From assembly GCA_018340375.1 (NCBI GenBank), contig JAFFJZ010000016.1, positions 1,743,372 to 1,807,371 on the forward strand: a DNA stretch of 64,000 nt. Direction: 5' to 3'. The position numbers were made by a program, and so were the translations under genes. Numbering within the stretch: position 1 is the stretch's first letter; every line of letters starts with the position of its first letter. This document shows, piece after piece, positions 44,491 to 56,599 of the stretch. The notes below the pieces were generated by a model, which worked only from the letters and a program-made list of their open reading frames with translations, searched no databases and was not told the DNA's origin. This DNA comes from Gonatopus flavifemur (Eukaryota; Arthropoda; Insecta; Hymenoptera; Dryinidae).

Positions 44491-44711
44491 TGTATTTTAT
44501 GAATAATCCATCATACAGAGCTTACCTGTGTATATTCCAATTTTCTGAATGTAGCAAATAGATTTATTTATACCTTTCTCAAACTTTTTCTGTTTTTTTT
44601 ACAAATAACCTCTTCATCATTTATTCATTCATTAATTCATGAATTTTTTGAAGTAATATGTAAGAGTATATATAATTTCAAGTTGTTTATTTATGTTTCA
44701 TTGTTTGAATA

Positions 44712-44969
44712 ACCTGTAGTAATCTGTAATAATGTAGTCACCTGTAATCTAATTATTCTTTTAATATTTTAATAACCTATCAACACATCGCCTCATTGAC
44801 AGGTTATATTTGTTTACGTATTTACAATGTAGAAACCTGTAGTAATCTGTAATAATAATGTAGTCACCTGTAATTCATTCATCTTTTAATTATTCTTTTA
44901 ATATTTTAATAACCTATCAACACATCGCCTCATTGACAGGTTATATTTGTTTACGTATTTACAATGTAT
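44712..44969. repeat. Direct tandem duplication, ~123-135 bp
   Basis: Two nearly identical units, starting ACCTGTAGTAATCTGTAATA at 44712 and 44835. The second has small additions (ATA and a TTCATTCAT stretch). High identity means it is recent. Confidence 0.85.
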
Positions 44970-46569
44970 ATACTCTATAGGGAAAAAAATTTATCTACCA
45001 ATCATTGTACAGGTTACAAAAGACTGACAAACCATTTGGACAATATTGGAAGCACCTTATTAGGTTCGTTCGTTCTACGTGCCCTGAGTTGCTCCAACTT
45101 GTATCAAACCAATCATTTCGTTGCTTAAACTGGAAGTACAGAATCCAAAATACTTGGAGCGAGTTGGGGTGACTTGGGACATCGGTAAACGAACTTAGCT
45201 ATTATACGTTATTATATTTCACATACTAATGAACAAATGATCCACTATTGGACATTCGAAGAAAGAAAGACAGAACAAATGATCTACTATTGGGCGTTCA
45301 AAGAAAGAAAAAGAGACAGAATAAATCTTTGTAGCATTGGAAATCGCCTCAAGGATAACAGGTCTTCGTGTTAAGAAGAAACCGATTAATCAGAAATTCC
45401 GAAAAGATGTTTTGATCGTATGAAAACTTGAAACGTTTATATTTCGGTAACGGATGAACTGATCAAGTTCGTAGTGTGCTTAATCGAAAGTGTGTAATCG
45501 TATTATATAATGAAAGTGTAGTTATTTTTTTGTGACACACAATATGTGTCGAGTTATTGTGCATTGAACGTTTTTTCAGGAGGTTAAATCTCGGTTGAGC
45601 AGTAAAAGATACACGGTAGCGGACGACTTCTGCTTTCTTCACTTAAAATAAAAAAAATACTTATACATCTTTTTTTCAGGGTTTTTTCATATACTTGGCG
45701 TCGAGACGCTACCGCGTCTCTTGATACTTTTCAGCGGCATTTCTCTCCGTGTAGCTATCGCTGTTACAACCGAAAGGTACTTGCTACAGCCAAAACTTAG
45801 CTATCATATTCAATTTTCCGGTACTTGAAGGGATACCAACGCCGAGAAATTAGTCAAATTTATTCTGACATTTTATTCGAAAATGAAGCAATAAAATGTC
45901 AGAATGAATTTGGCTGATTTCCCAGCGCTGGTATCTTCTCAATGAAGCGAAACGATCAATTTTTTCCTCTTTCAGATTTATAAAGTAATTACGTTTATCC
46001 AACATTCACCAAAGTGTGGCAGCTAATCAACAAGTATAACAATTATCCAGTAGATAGTCGAAAGTCGACTATTAAACAGCTATTATAACTACCTTTTCCT
46101 ATGATTGTCCGGTTTAAACTTAGACATCAACATCGTAAAATTACTAACTCGGTCACATTTATTCTTTCACACATGTGATCAAAGAATTGACGTTTGATTA
46201 TCGCATAAAAACAGCACATAATGCAATGCAACAGCAATATGAGACTTCAAAAAATAAAAATGCTGGATAAATGGTGAAGAATGAAACAAATTATAATACC
46301 CCTGAAGGAAATAATCTCACAGTCAAAAGTCATATATTATTTTCCTAATTTCTCATGAAGTTCCAATTCTTAGAAAACTTATGAGAATTTTGTTATAATT
46401 CTTCTAGCAATTGAGACAATGAGAAATCATGAAAAAATATGATTTATTAGAAATCATGAAAACTTATGAGAAAATTTTCGCCAGGGATTTTACAAAAAAG
46501 TAGGAATAGTAGGACAAAGTAGGACATTTTAGCAAAAAGCAGGAAAAGTAGGACAAGTGGGAGCCCTGT
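44970..46569. other. Repeats only
   Basis: Holds the inverted copy of the 145-bp repeat (45059-45203), a possible TA-type element 45612-45751 with CACGGTAG/CTCTCCGTG ends and poorly matching arms, and the palindrome at 45826-45942. No gene. Confidence 0.5.
45826..45942. repeat. 117-bp palindrome
   Basis: GGGATACCAACGCCGAGAAAT pairs imperfectly with its partner at the right end (CAGCGCTGGTATC). The central arms TTTATTCTGACATTTTATT and inverse are nearly exact. Confidence 0.7.
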
Positions 46570-46830
46570 TTCTCTTCTCGCACGTGGCGAAATCACGCGA
46601 ACTTGTCTACTCCTTTGACTCCTGCCTATACCAAACGCCGGCCAGAATGCGAGTGACGAGACAGCGTGGCGCCGTTACCGTCGTTCCTGTTCCCGTGACG
46701 TCACAAGTCGCGTTGCGCTATTGACCTAATTATCGATCCAGTGATCCATGCTGCCCTCGAGTGCCGGGGAAGAAATTGAACAAGGATCGGGGGGCCCGTC
46801 GAAACTAGTCACTCCCAAACGCATCCTTCC
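46570..46830. promoter_or_regulatory. GC-rich CpG-dense island with TGACGTCA
   Basis: Stands out from the AT-rich surroundings. Many CpG dinucleotides and a full palindromic CRE (TGACGTCA at about 46696-46703). Could be a promoter of a unit outside the visible coding sequence; no exon is seen next to it. Low certainty. Confidence 0.3.
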
Positions 46831-48332
46831 ACTAGGGGAATCTTGTATCTATACTTTATTCGCTATATCTTCGGAATTATAATGCTACTACATATAAACT
46901 ATGTATGTATACAAGACGGTTATTGATGTCCAACATATATCTGTGTATATTGTTGTAACTCTAGGTTTTGATTCCATTCAAGCTAATACGAAAAACTGGA
47001 ATCTATTGGTATGTATGATCGAAGTGCACGTTCTTCATAAAGTTTGGTTCTAATTGCTTACACATGCACAAAAAAATGAGCCGAAGATGAAAATGATACA
47101 AAAATCGATATAAATCATAAAACTGCGCATGAAAAAAATATTACGGCCAATATGTCAATAATGAGATTGTGGTTCATTCAAGCGCATGAGTACATGATAG
47201 TGTATCGCACAGAACGTTGCAAAATGAATAAAGTTAATCGTAAGAAAGAAAGTCTGATGAGTGGGGCGTTGGTCATTGTTTATCCTGTGTAACTAAAACA
47301 TGTAATGTAAATCGCTACATAAAATCCTTTCGGTATAAATATTTGGTATATAGCAGTATGGGATGCATGGCTCACTTACCAAATGCCCTCATTATTATAT
47401 ACTCCTTCGATAAGGGTAGTATCATCAATATAATATCATGAACATTGCGTCATTATTTTTACGCCAACTCATATCATGTTGTCAATCGATTATAAACTTT
47501 AAGCATTTATTAACAGATTCAAGAACAGGAATGTAAGTTCGCTATCCTTTTCATGTGTATGCTCTTGCAAATGAAATTTCCTTACGATTTCATTTCTTTT
47601 CTCTTCTTCCAACATTTGACTGACATATAATACGCAAACACAAAATAGAAATAAATAAACTATGAATTGTTCATATATACTCCTAAACCGCTCCTTCTAT
47701 ATGTTTCGTGCATTTCGGAAAAGCATACAGATCAAGTTTCACAATAGTTATTATCGAAAAAAATTACTATGTATTCATTAAACAAAAAATTTTCGACCAT
47801 ATCGTTGAATTATATTCGTGACCGTTTTGAAATTTCTTTCATCTATCTTTAGGACAATATTTGGATATCTTCAATTTATTCTATCTAGTAATCAGCTTCA
47901 TAAAATTAGCTTCGAATCTTCTTTCTCGGAACCCTCCAGTGGACCAGTCCATAACCCAGATAGAGAAATGTCTCAATAATGCCATCATAATGATGACATG
48001 CACGCCAAGAAATGTTTTCATCATGGTACCAAGGTGTTTCCGCATAAAGCGTTGTTATTGGTAGCAAAACGAGGTGATGGTACCATAATGAAGACATAAT
48101 GTTTACATTTTATGCATCATTGCAATCTGAGCGAAGTTTATGATAGTATGTTTACGGCACGTTATGTTACAAAATATGTAGGTCATGGTTTTCTATCTGG
48201 GAAGCTTCCCGTTATCAGCAGACATCCTTCAACAGAAGATCCGTCGCCAGGAAAAGGATTCGGGGTGATTCTTTCGGTGTCCTTGTTTACCTCGGAAGTG
48301 ATTCGATATTATTATAATATATTCTTAATACT
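46831..48332. other. No gene seen
   Basis: AT-rich; small ORFs at 47861-48097 overlap on both strands without domain. Nothing else. Confidence 0.5.
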
Positions 48333-49490
48333 CCCATGTAACACAGAATATTCTGAGAATATTCTCACAACATCCGTAAAATGTACTTGATCGAATATTC
48401 TCACAAAGAGCGTAGGAGATTCGTAAATATTCTTAGAATATTCTTAGAACATTTGAATGAGACTGTTCCGAATATTCTAGGAACGTTCGTACAATATGCG
48501 TACAAAGCTTGTAGGGAGATTGATGAACAGCGCATGCGCAGATATCGTGATGACATGAATCCATCAATGGCGGATAATGTTGTTGACAGGCTACAGACTC
48601 TTGGACAATCTATCATTTTAATTTGTGTTTTGGGAATAGTAAATCTATGAAGGTGTATTTTAATATCGCAAATGTTCTCTGAGAGTGCCATGTGTGAAAA
48701 ATAATCCTCAAAAGTATAATAAAATATTAAGAAATACCGTATATATTATGATTGCCTGTTGCGATCATAAATATCTCATCCATCTATGTGAATTCATAAT
48801 ATTGGTAACCATTCATGATTACAGATGTCTAATGATAAAAGAAATTGATTGTGAAGTAGTTTTCGGTGACATGCAGAAGTTTATATTGACGGAAATTCTT
48901 ATTTTAACAGCAGTGTTTTCTAATATTCCCACAATATCCGTGGCATCATATTCTGAGAGGTAGGGCACTACAATCCAGAACGTTCATTATCTAAAAAGTG
49001 CAAAATCCCGAGTGCCAATATCCAGAATGGGCAAAATCCCGAATGCTCATTATACAGAATGTTCATGGTCCCGAATAAAAAAATATATATTTTAATATAA
49101 ATCAAATAATTGACCAGTTTAATCGTAAGAAATTAATTGTCCTCACTTACTATGCGTTAACAAATAATTTTTCATTATAAAAGTGGCCAATTATTTGATT
49201 TATATTAAAATATATATTTTTTTATTCGGGACCATGAACATTCTGTATAATGAGCATTCGGGATTTTGCCCATTCTGGATATTGGCACTCGGGATTTTGC
49301 ACTTTCTGGATAATGAACGTTCTGGATTGTAGTGCCCTACCATTCTGAGAATATTTGAAACAGTCCCATTCAAACATTCTCAGAATGCGCGTAGAATATA
49401 TTCGCACGAAATAAAAATCTCCATAGAATATTCGAATATCCTCAACGTATATTCTTAGAACATTCTCAGAACGTGCGTGTGCTACCTGGG
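48333..49490. mobile_element. GAATATTCT-rich foldback element, interrupted
   Basis: Left end CCCATGTAACACAGAATATT and right end whose inverse starts CCCAGGTAGCACACGCACGT match imperfectly. Both arms are dense in GAATATTCT/AGAACATTCT motifs. The MITE at 48959-49341 interrupts it. ORFs at 48381-48963 lie in the arms and show no domain. Confidence 0.5.
48959..49341. mobile_element. 383-bp MITE with 9-bp target duplication (MULE-like)
   Basis: ATTCTGAGA is directly repeated at 48950-48958 and 49342-49350. Perfect ends GGTAGGGCACTACAATCCAG and inverse; arms of about 140 bp contain AAAATCCCGAGTGCC and ATTCGGGATTTTGCCC-type repeats and a long AT block. A 9-bp duplication and GG ends are typical of Mutator-like elements. 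Caution: ATTCTGAGA is also part of the local repeat. Confidence 0.82.
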
Positions 49491-50124
49491 CTAGAGTGTG
49501 TTCGGGACCCTTAATGGCTCGTTTTCTGGCTGGTAGGCTCCCATTTCGAGCTGCAAGCGATGCCTTTTGGAATGTGTTTCCACCACGTTATATTTTCTTA
49601 TCGATTCTGAATCACGAAAATCCCCGATTTTGTATATTCAATCCATCATTTGATTCTGATTCGATCACGATCAGTTAAATGATAATTGAATCCTATCAAA
49701 TGCCTATTGAATCCAGAAACATGAATATGTTCAAACCACATTCAATCGGATTACTCTATTCTTCTCCATTTCCTTATGCAAGAGTGTCCTTTGTTTCACC
49801 TGTACATCTCTCATTCAATACCAATCAAGGAAGCCTGTCCATTGATCGCTATTCAAGCCGACCAATTCTGATTGAAGTTCAATCACCAAATATCGATGCT
49901 CCAAAGTATGTGCGATTCATTCAATCAGATTTGGTCGGAATCAATCGTTTCGTTTAACCAGAGCTGTGAGGGGAAGTTCGATTTCCCATGTATTTGGTAA
50001 AATTTTGAAGACCGTATCGATGTTGTGTTTTTCTTTCAGTCAGGAGTATTTGGCACGTGATTTTTTCTGTATATTCGATTCGTTTCGTTGAATATTGTGA
50101 TAATCAATATTTGATTTAAGAGAG
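49491..50124. other. No supported gene
   Basis: ORFs 49496-49678 and 49679-49957 lack domains. Nothing else is visible. Confidence 0.4.
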
Positions 50125-50300
50125 AATTCACCGAGAATTGAGGGAGAGAGTTGAGAGAGAGTTGGGAGAGGTTTGAAAGAGAGTCAAGAGAGAGTTGAGA
50201 GAGAGTCGAGGAAGTGAGTTAGGAGAGAGAAAGGGAGAGATTTTCCCTCAATTCTCTCCTGACTCTCTCTCGATTCTCTCTAACTCTCTTTATTTTTTCC
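50125..50300. repeat. GAGAGTT-rich simple repeat with inverted end
   Basis: GAGAGAGTTGAGAGAGAGTT-type purine repeats to about 50240 are followed by their pyrimidine inverse (CTCTCTCGATTCTCTC) to 50290, making a hairpin. Confidence 0.8.
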
Positions 50301-50876
50301 CGAAGGAGAAAAATGCGGGAAGAAATAATTGGGATTAAATCGACCTCTTTCTTCCCTCTGAACGGGGTTAAAATGTTGAACTTACCGCGCAGGTGTTATG
50401 AGAAATTGATAATTCTACGCTGATATCATATTTTATGAAAATGATGGAATTATCACAGGTATGGGCCGTTTTGAAATGAATTGGACTATCATAGAACGTA
50501 CAAGCAGATGATGTTTGCTGCTAGAAACAAAATCATTCCCCCAACACCTCGTAACTTGAACGAGTTAGTTGAGATGCTTGAAGAATATCAACCGATGAGA
50601 AACATTTATCGCGGTTGCGCAGTTGGGGCCGACCGGTTCCTCGCACTAATTTTTATTACCGACACTATGATGAAAGCTCTGTTCCGTTGCACTCAGCTGT
50701 ATTGTGATGGGATGTTCAAAGTATACAAATTCAATATTGATCGTAAATCTCAATAGTTATGATTGATTACTATTGACCCAATTCTAGGTAAGTCTGGGAC
50801 TATCACTCTGTGCCAAAGTTTTTATTATTCATTATACAAAAATGGATAATGTAAGTTATTTAATCATCATCACTTT

Positions 50877-51045
50877 CCCATACAGCATCGAATACTCCAG
50901 TAATATATCAGAAACGTCTCCGTTACAAAAGCGGACATAGAAACGTGTTTGGGAGGTATTTGAAAACTTTCTGAAATGTTTCTATGTCCGCTTTTGTAAC
51001 GGACACGTTTCTGATACATAACTGAGGTCTTCGGTGCTGTATGGG
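50877..51045. mobile_element. 169-bp MITE in a MULE intron
   Basis: Ends CCCATACAGCA and its inverse. The inner arms GTTACAAAAGCGGACATAGA and TCTATGTCCGCTTTTGTAAC are exact inverses. Located between the second exon and 51102. Confidence 0.8.
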
Positions 51046-51182
51046 TTGTTAGCACTACGAGATGTTGTGCATAAATTAATAAACGTCATTATCATTTCAA
51101 GGGGTTCCCCGCAATCTTTGTACTGATGAGTTTAAAAACCTAAGACTGCTAATATAACGCGATGTGGCATTATCGGAATTAG

Positions 51183-51326
51183 GGTGTCGACCCTTAGAGC
51201 GGAATTAGCGTAAAACGAAATCGGCGGAACTGCTGAATGAGAAGAGAGTTGACCACTTGTTGGCTCTCCTTTCAATCACTTGTTCTGCTGATTTCGCTGT
51301 ATGCTAATTCCGCTCCATAGGACACC
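51183..51326. mobile_element. 144-bp MITE that truncates a MULE exon
   Basis: Ends GGTGTC/GACACC; arms GAGCGGAATTAGC and GCTAATTCCGCTC are exact. Homology of the exon that starts at 51102 to copy 1 ends just before this point. Confidence 0.7.
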
Positions 51327-54051
51327 AAACTTAGTGTCCTTACTTCTGGAGAACACTAGTACTATCTCTACACTGAGAAATATTTAGAGTTGAATTAACT
51401 ATGTGATCTTAGGGATGGAGGAACATACTGACTTCTGATATTAAATACATTTGATCAGGTTTGATCAGGTCAGGAAATTCGATAAAAATTCTGAGCCTTT
51501 GTGACGTATCTGTGAACATTCTGGTTGCCACTGGCTGATATATCATGTCACTACATAATAAACTACCCGTGGAAAAATCATTAGATCTGACGCATTATCG
51601 AAGTTTGAATCGTTTATAAAAACGAAACGGAAATTTAAACTCATGAAATCTGATGAATCATAGTCATTTATCTCCTTCAATAAACTTCTTGGAGTTGGAA
51701 ACATTGTTCAAAAAACGTACTGAAAGATTTGAGGTCTTTGACAGCTGAGTATTTTTTTATTCGATTATTAATTCGTTTCAATAAACGATTCAAACTTTAG
51801 TAACATAGATCTGACCAGACTCATATTTGGCCTATATTTGCCCGGATCCAATTAAATTGATTAAATCTGAATGGATCTGATCGGATGCAATCAGATTTAG
51901 ATTCAGAAATAAATTCGATTGGATCCGACTGGATCCGGTCAGACCCACTGAGATCCGATCACATGTAATTGAATCCTATCACTGGGTTCGATTGGATCTG
52001 TTGAAATCTGATTGGATCTCAAATTGAATCAAACTGAATCAGTTGGGATCCAATTGAAGCTACGGAGAGGATAACTCAGTTAGGGCTTGAAAACTCGTAG
52101 GAATGAGGCCTGGCGTGTAAATGCTGCCAATAAAAGTGAACACGACTCCCACTCTTTACCTGTCGAAAATGGATATATGCTTGAAATTTGATACTCCACA
52201 ATTTTGTTCCTAGCACTCTTGGCTCTATTTGGCACCAATTCCACAGAATTCGTCGCGGAACATAATAAACGAAGAAATAGTGCCAGGACTAAAGTTGTGT
52301 AGCATTAAATTTCCTGTAAAAAAAGTCCGCGAGACCATGAATGTATGTTCGATAAGTGAGAGGCGTATTTACCTTCATTGGCGGTATTTGGATGCCGGAC
52401 AATACTCCTACGAGTTTTTGAGCTCTGACTGAATCATTTTTTCCGTTAACTCAATTGGATCCAGGGGAATATGGGCAAATTACGCATTTACTCAAAACCA
52501 ATCAATTTTCCCAGGGCAGCTCACACATGATACAACAGGAAATGTTCATCTCATGGCTGGTAAAAAGATGGGAACCCGGCCTAATGTTTGGAAAATGTTA
52601 GGTATGTCATCACGTTTTCTTATGCATTCTTGTATTCTTCCAATCAACACTTCGACTGTTATTAACATCTGTATGATATCATTATTGATAGGAAGCATGA
52701 GTGAAATAATGGAGACAGGTGGTGATAATTTTGATAAAGTGGCAGATGGATATCGCGTTGGTGCGGAACGACCAACTGGTCTGCAAGTCGCTGATTTGCC
52801 ACGTTCAAATGCCGAAATTGATCAAGAACTGAACGGTATGTGATAAAGAGATTGAGAGTGAGTAAATTTTGCATATCGGAATCCTACATCGACATCGGCA
52901 CGTGTTCTTTGTACATGTTCATGAATGCAACAAGACTGTGTAGATATTAAAAGATCGCAACAAGTTTCCCTCGGATTATGTAGAAGTTATTCCCTCTCAA
53001 GTTATCAAGCTAGTAGAATTATGTAACACTTGACGTAAATTTTTCAAAATAGGATTTCCTTCTGATGAACAAAGCTAATCTGAGGCAGTTACAGTTTGCA
53101 AGAGTTCAGTTGTCTATGATATATATATAAGAAACTTTGATGAATAATATACGGCCAATTTTACATTTTACTGACTCAAAAACAGCAAGTTACTTGGAGA
53201 TATTGATGAATGTATATCTGCGAAAATAATCAATTTATTCTTTTTAATTTTCATTGATAGTGCGTTAGCAGCCCGTGAGGATAACGAGTCGAGTGAAGAT
53301 GACGCTGAAAACGGAGAGTTAGTAGGAGACGCTGAAAAAGTTCCCGAGCAAGCGACAATCAAGTTTTTCATTCTACATATCGAAGCATACGATGGAGTAG
53401 GTTCTCCAGATACACGAAAATATTTAAGTTTTTACACGCGTTGATTGGGTTTTTTCGTGCCCAGACGAATTCTTCGACAACGGTGTACTCTCTAAAATAG
53501 ACCCAGTGGAACTTTTTGATTGATCCAAGAGAACGTTCACTGATTTTGCAGTGGTATCACGTTCGCTGTTCGGAGTAGTGAATTTTCAGTGCGAGGCAGT
53601 GAGTGTCACTGTTGCACAGTGGTTTTTCACCGTTCCCTTTTAAGAGAATATATAAAGCGAGAAGTGCAGGCACCAAAATTGTAAAACATTGATTTTAAAA
53701 AAGTCCTCAAAAGCATGAAGTCTGGATTACGATCATACACATGGTGATATGACGTGTTTACGTATTACATGATGTCATGGACAATGTCTTGAAATACCTA
53801 TTCTGGAGATGTTTTAGATATCTTTTGGACTAAAGAGGAAGTTTGGACATCTGAAAGATATCTCAAAGTGTTGCGCAAGACATCTTAAACTTATTGTAAG
53901 ACACATCGCAAGATACAAAATGTTTATTAGGGTCTTGTGATTTTTTTCCCGTGCACGTTCAAAAAAGTCACATTCATGTCTACGCAATACTTGATGATTA
54001 TGCTACTGATTCTGCTACCACTCAACCAGTGATATCCTTTCTAGATTACTT

Positions 54052-54187
54052 CCCACACAGCACAAAATATTTTATATCTCTATAAAATATATATACAATA
54101 TTATTTACATGCATACTATATGTATAAAATATTCAAATATAAAAATATATAGTATAGATATGCATGAAATATAGGGTGTTGTTTGGG
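54052..54187. mobile_element. 136-bp MITE defined by an empty paralogous site
   Basis: CCCACACAGCACAAAATATT at the left and GGTGTTGTTTGGG at the right, bordered by TT on both sides. The paralogous sequence at 54843-54852 has the single site GATTACTTGTGACC, so the boundaries are clear. Confidence 0.78.
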
Positions 54188-54451
54188 TTGTGACCCCGGC
54201 ATGAATGATTGAATAGTAGATATAATAAGTGGATCCAAAATGGTTGAGAAACTTCAACAAATTCAAGATATCGCAGACTTTTCGGTGTGATTCACGGCGT
54301 GCATGACTTTGGACTCGAAGTTTCCACCTTCAACGTTCGTGGATTACATTGGTGAGTTGTGTGCATGACTTTGCACGCGATCTTTCGATTTTGGAAAATA
54401 CTCAATTACGATCATACAGATCGTTATATTCCATATTAGATTCGATAGAAT

Positions 54452-54729
54452 CCCATAAACATTTCGTACTTTGCGATATGTTTTAGATGAGTTCAAGATG
54501 CCTTGTACAACACTGTCAGATATCTTTTAGATGTCTCAAACTCCTCTTTGGTCCGAAAGATATCCAAGAGATCTTTGGAAGATGTCTCGAAAGACCTTTT
54601 TCAGAGATCTTTTAGATATCTTTCGGACCAAAAAGGAGTTTGAGACATCTAAAAGATATCTCAAAGTGTTACGCAAGACATCTTGAACTTGTGTAAAACA
54701 CATCGCAAGATACGAAATGTTTATTGGGG
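54452..54729. mobile_element. 278-bp foldback element
   Basis: Ends CCCATAAACATTTCGTA and the inverse of CCCCAATAAACATTTCGTAT. Arms share GATATCTTTTAGATGTCTCA and its inverse, with the loop near 54590. Its right arm is part of the duplicated segment 54624-54985. Confidence 0.75.
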
Positions 54730-54985
54730 TCTTGTTATTTCTTTACCATGCAAGTTCAAAAAAGTCACATTCATTTCTACACGATACTTGATTATTATGC
54801 TACTGATTCTGCAAGTATCCAACCAGTGATATTCTTTCTAGATTACTTGTGACCCCGACATGAATAATTAAATAGTAGATATCATAAGTGGATCCAAAAT
54901 GATTCAAAGACCTTACCAAATTCAAAACATTGCAGACTCATCAGTGTGATCCGCGGTGTGCATGACTTCGCACTGAAAGAATCCC

Positions 54986-55866
54986 ATAGAATCTGATAGA
55001 ATCTCATTCAAATTGAATGAGATTGAAGGAAGATCAAAGTGTCTCATTGAAACTGAATGGGAATCAATCAGAAATCAGTATCCCATGAGAGCCAATCGGT
55101 TATCTCTCAATAAATACGTACTATTTGAAATTAGAAATGATGGAACAGTTCTTAATGTAAAGAGTTGAATGAGTATTTGTGGGAAACTGATCATTCAATT
55201 TCATTTGTTTGTCTGTACCAACCGTCGATCGGTTCCAATAGGAATTTTCTGAAGTGGAGTCTGTAAGAAATGATGAGAAATTTCTGGAGTACGAGTCTTC
55301 AATGGGTTTCTATGAGAAATGTTCCATAAAGTTTTACAGTATTTTCCATATCAATCGTCAATCTGTTCCAATCAAAATTTTCTGAGAGAGAGAGAGAGCC
55401 CTACCAGAAATCATGAGGAATTTTTGTCATACGAATACTCAATGGGTTCCTATGGGGAAATTCTTATACACTTCCCCAGTAACATCCCTGCCGCTGTTCA
55501 ATCGGTTCTAATCGGAATTTCCCACGAGCGCGTGATACGAGAAATTTTGAGGATGGAAGTTTTCAATCGGTTTTTAATGAAGAATGTCTGATATAATTCC
55601 GGAGGATTTTCCATATCGACGGTCGATGGATTCTAATAAGGAATTCCTGAAAGAGGCTGCTACGAGAAATTATGAGAAATTTCTGCCTTATGGATGCTCA
55701 ATAGGTTTTTATGGGAAAATTCTGATATACCTTTCTGGTAATATCGGCGGCAATGTTCAATCGGTTCTTTGAAAAATCATGGGAAATTGCCAGCGTCAAT
55801 ATTTTTAATCGATTCCTATGCGAAATGCCTCATAGAATTTCTCAGTATTATTTAGGACGGCAGTTC
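54986..55866. repeat. Diverged ~125-bp repeats
   Basis: Motif AAATTTCTGGAGTACGAGTC, then CAATGGGTTTCTATG, recurs with variation about every 125 bp (near 55275, 55400, 55550, 55670, 55785). A (GA)n run lies at 55384-55399. ORFs at 55319-55772 follow the repeat and are not genes. Confidence 0.6.
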
Positions 55867-56210
55867 TCCCTGGTTAAACAATCCGATTGAATCCGATAAA
55901 AAAAAATTTTATCGGAATGAATTGAGTTTCTGCATCGGAAATTTCCCATTGATACCAATAAGATCATTTTTAATTGGATTTAATCGGTCTTTCCCCTGGT
56001 TAAAAAATCCGATTGAATCCGATAAAAAAACATTTCATCGGAATGGATTGAGTTTCTGCATCAGAAATTTCCCATTGATACCAATAAAATAATTTTTCAC
56101 TGGATTTAATCGGCATTTTCCCTGGTGAAAAAATCCGATTAAATCCGATAAAAAAAACTTATTGGAATGAATTGATTCCTGAATCGCGATTTTCTTATTG
56201 AATTTTATTG
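55867..56210. repeat. 124-bp tandem repeat, about 2.7 units
   Basis: CCCTGGTTAAACAATCCGAT at 55868 recurs at about 55993 and 56119. Each unit holds AATCCGATAAAAAAA and TTTCCCATTGATACCAATAA. The inverse of the unit start closes the repeat-rich block near 58670 (TTTTTTGACCAGGG). Confidence 0.8.
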
Positions 56211-56359
56211 GTTGTTAACCCAACCAACGAACGGTTTATATACATTATATACGCGCATTTTATATCAATTGAACAAACACATATATCATTCATTCAATCA
56301 TTACGTGTGACAAATTATTGCTGAAATAAATTCAAATGATCATTTATGTGTTATTAACA

Positions 56360-56450
56360 TGGTGATCACCCATCCACCTTGTACCGCAGTTGTCGTTGCT
56401 TAACCTAGAAGATCGATCTGGAACACCCGCTCGCTCGATGCCGTGGTTCG
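56360..56450 (-). repeat. 5S rRNA-like fragment
   Basis: The minus strand reads GGTTAAGCAACGACAA, then GCGGTACAAGGTGGATGGGT and GATCACC, strongly reminiscent of the 5S internal control region (GTTAAGCAAC..GGGC..GGT.AGTAC..GGATGGGTGACC). The ends of a complete 5S gene are not recognisable. It is a 5S pseudogene or the head of a 5S-derived SINE. Confidence 0.55.
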
Positions 56451-56599
56451 CTTCCTATCAGTGTGAACTAAATGATGTCTTATGTCAGGGATGGGTGTCC
56501 TATAGTAATAAGATTCAATTGGTAATATTCCATTGGACATATGAGAGATTGTATCGGTCTTAATGAGAGCATGGGAGTTCATTAATAATAAAAATCCCA

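Larger units (their letters stand above)
50470..53444 (+). pseudogene. MULE-type transposase gene, copy 2, decayed
   Basis: Paralogue of 36925-40239 in inverted orientation. First exon about 50470-50720: YHRTYKQMMFAARNK, then the first catalytic Asp in YCDGMFK before a GTATAC donor; a short second exon near 50795-50855 (LCQSFYYSLYKNG). Next exon from 51102 (GFPAIFVLMS), with stops, is cut off by a MITE at 51183. Then a remnant of the RTNNTTENFH exon near 52530-52597 (HLMAGKKMG, RPNVWKML, donor GTATGT), exon 52692-52835 (GSMSEIMET), exon about 53053-53104 whose donor GT is now TT, and the terminal exon 53261-53444 (ALAAREDNESSE, TGA). Intron positions agree with copy 1. Not functional. Confidence 0.75.
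53826..54985. repeat. Direct segmental duplication of ~360 bp
   Basis: 53826-54330 and 54624-54985 are direct copies. Shared landmarks are CATCGCAAGATAC, AAAAAAGTCACATTCAT, CCAGTGATAT and GTGGATCCAAAATG. Copy 1 has an extra 138 bp at about 54052-54189, an insertion absent from copy 2. Confidence 0.8.

Noticed and set aside
45612..45751. TA-type MITE with CACGG and CCGTG ends
   Set aside because: TA and terminal bases fit, but the arms do not pair beyond the tips; mentioned only inside the gap entry.
48381..48691. Opposed ORFs of 89 and 96 codons
   Set aside because: Both sit in the GAATATTCT-rich arm of a foldback element and mirror each other.
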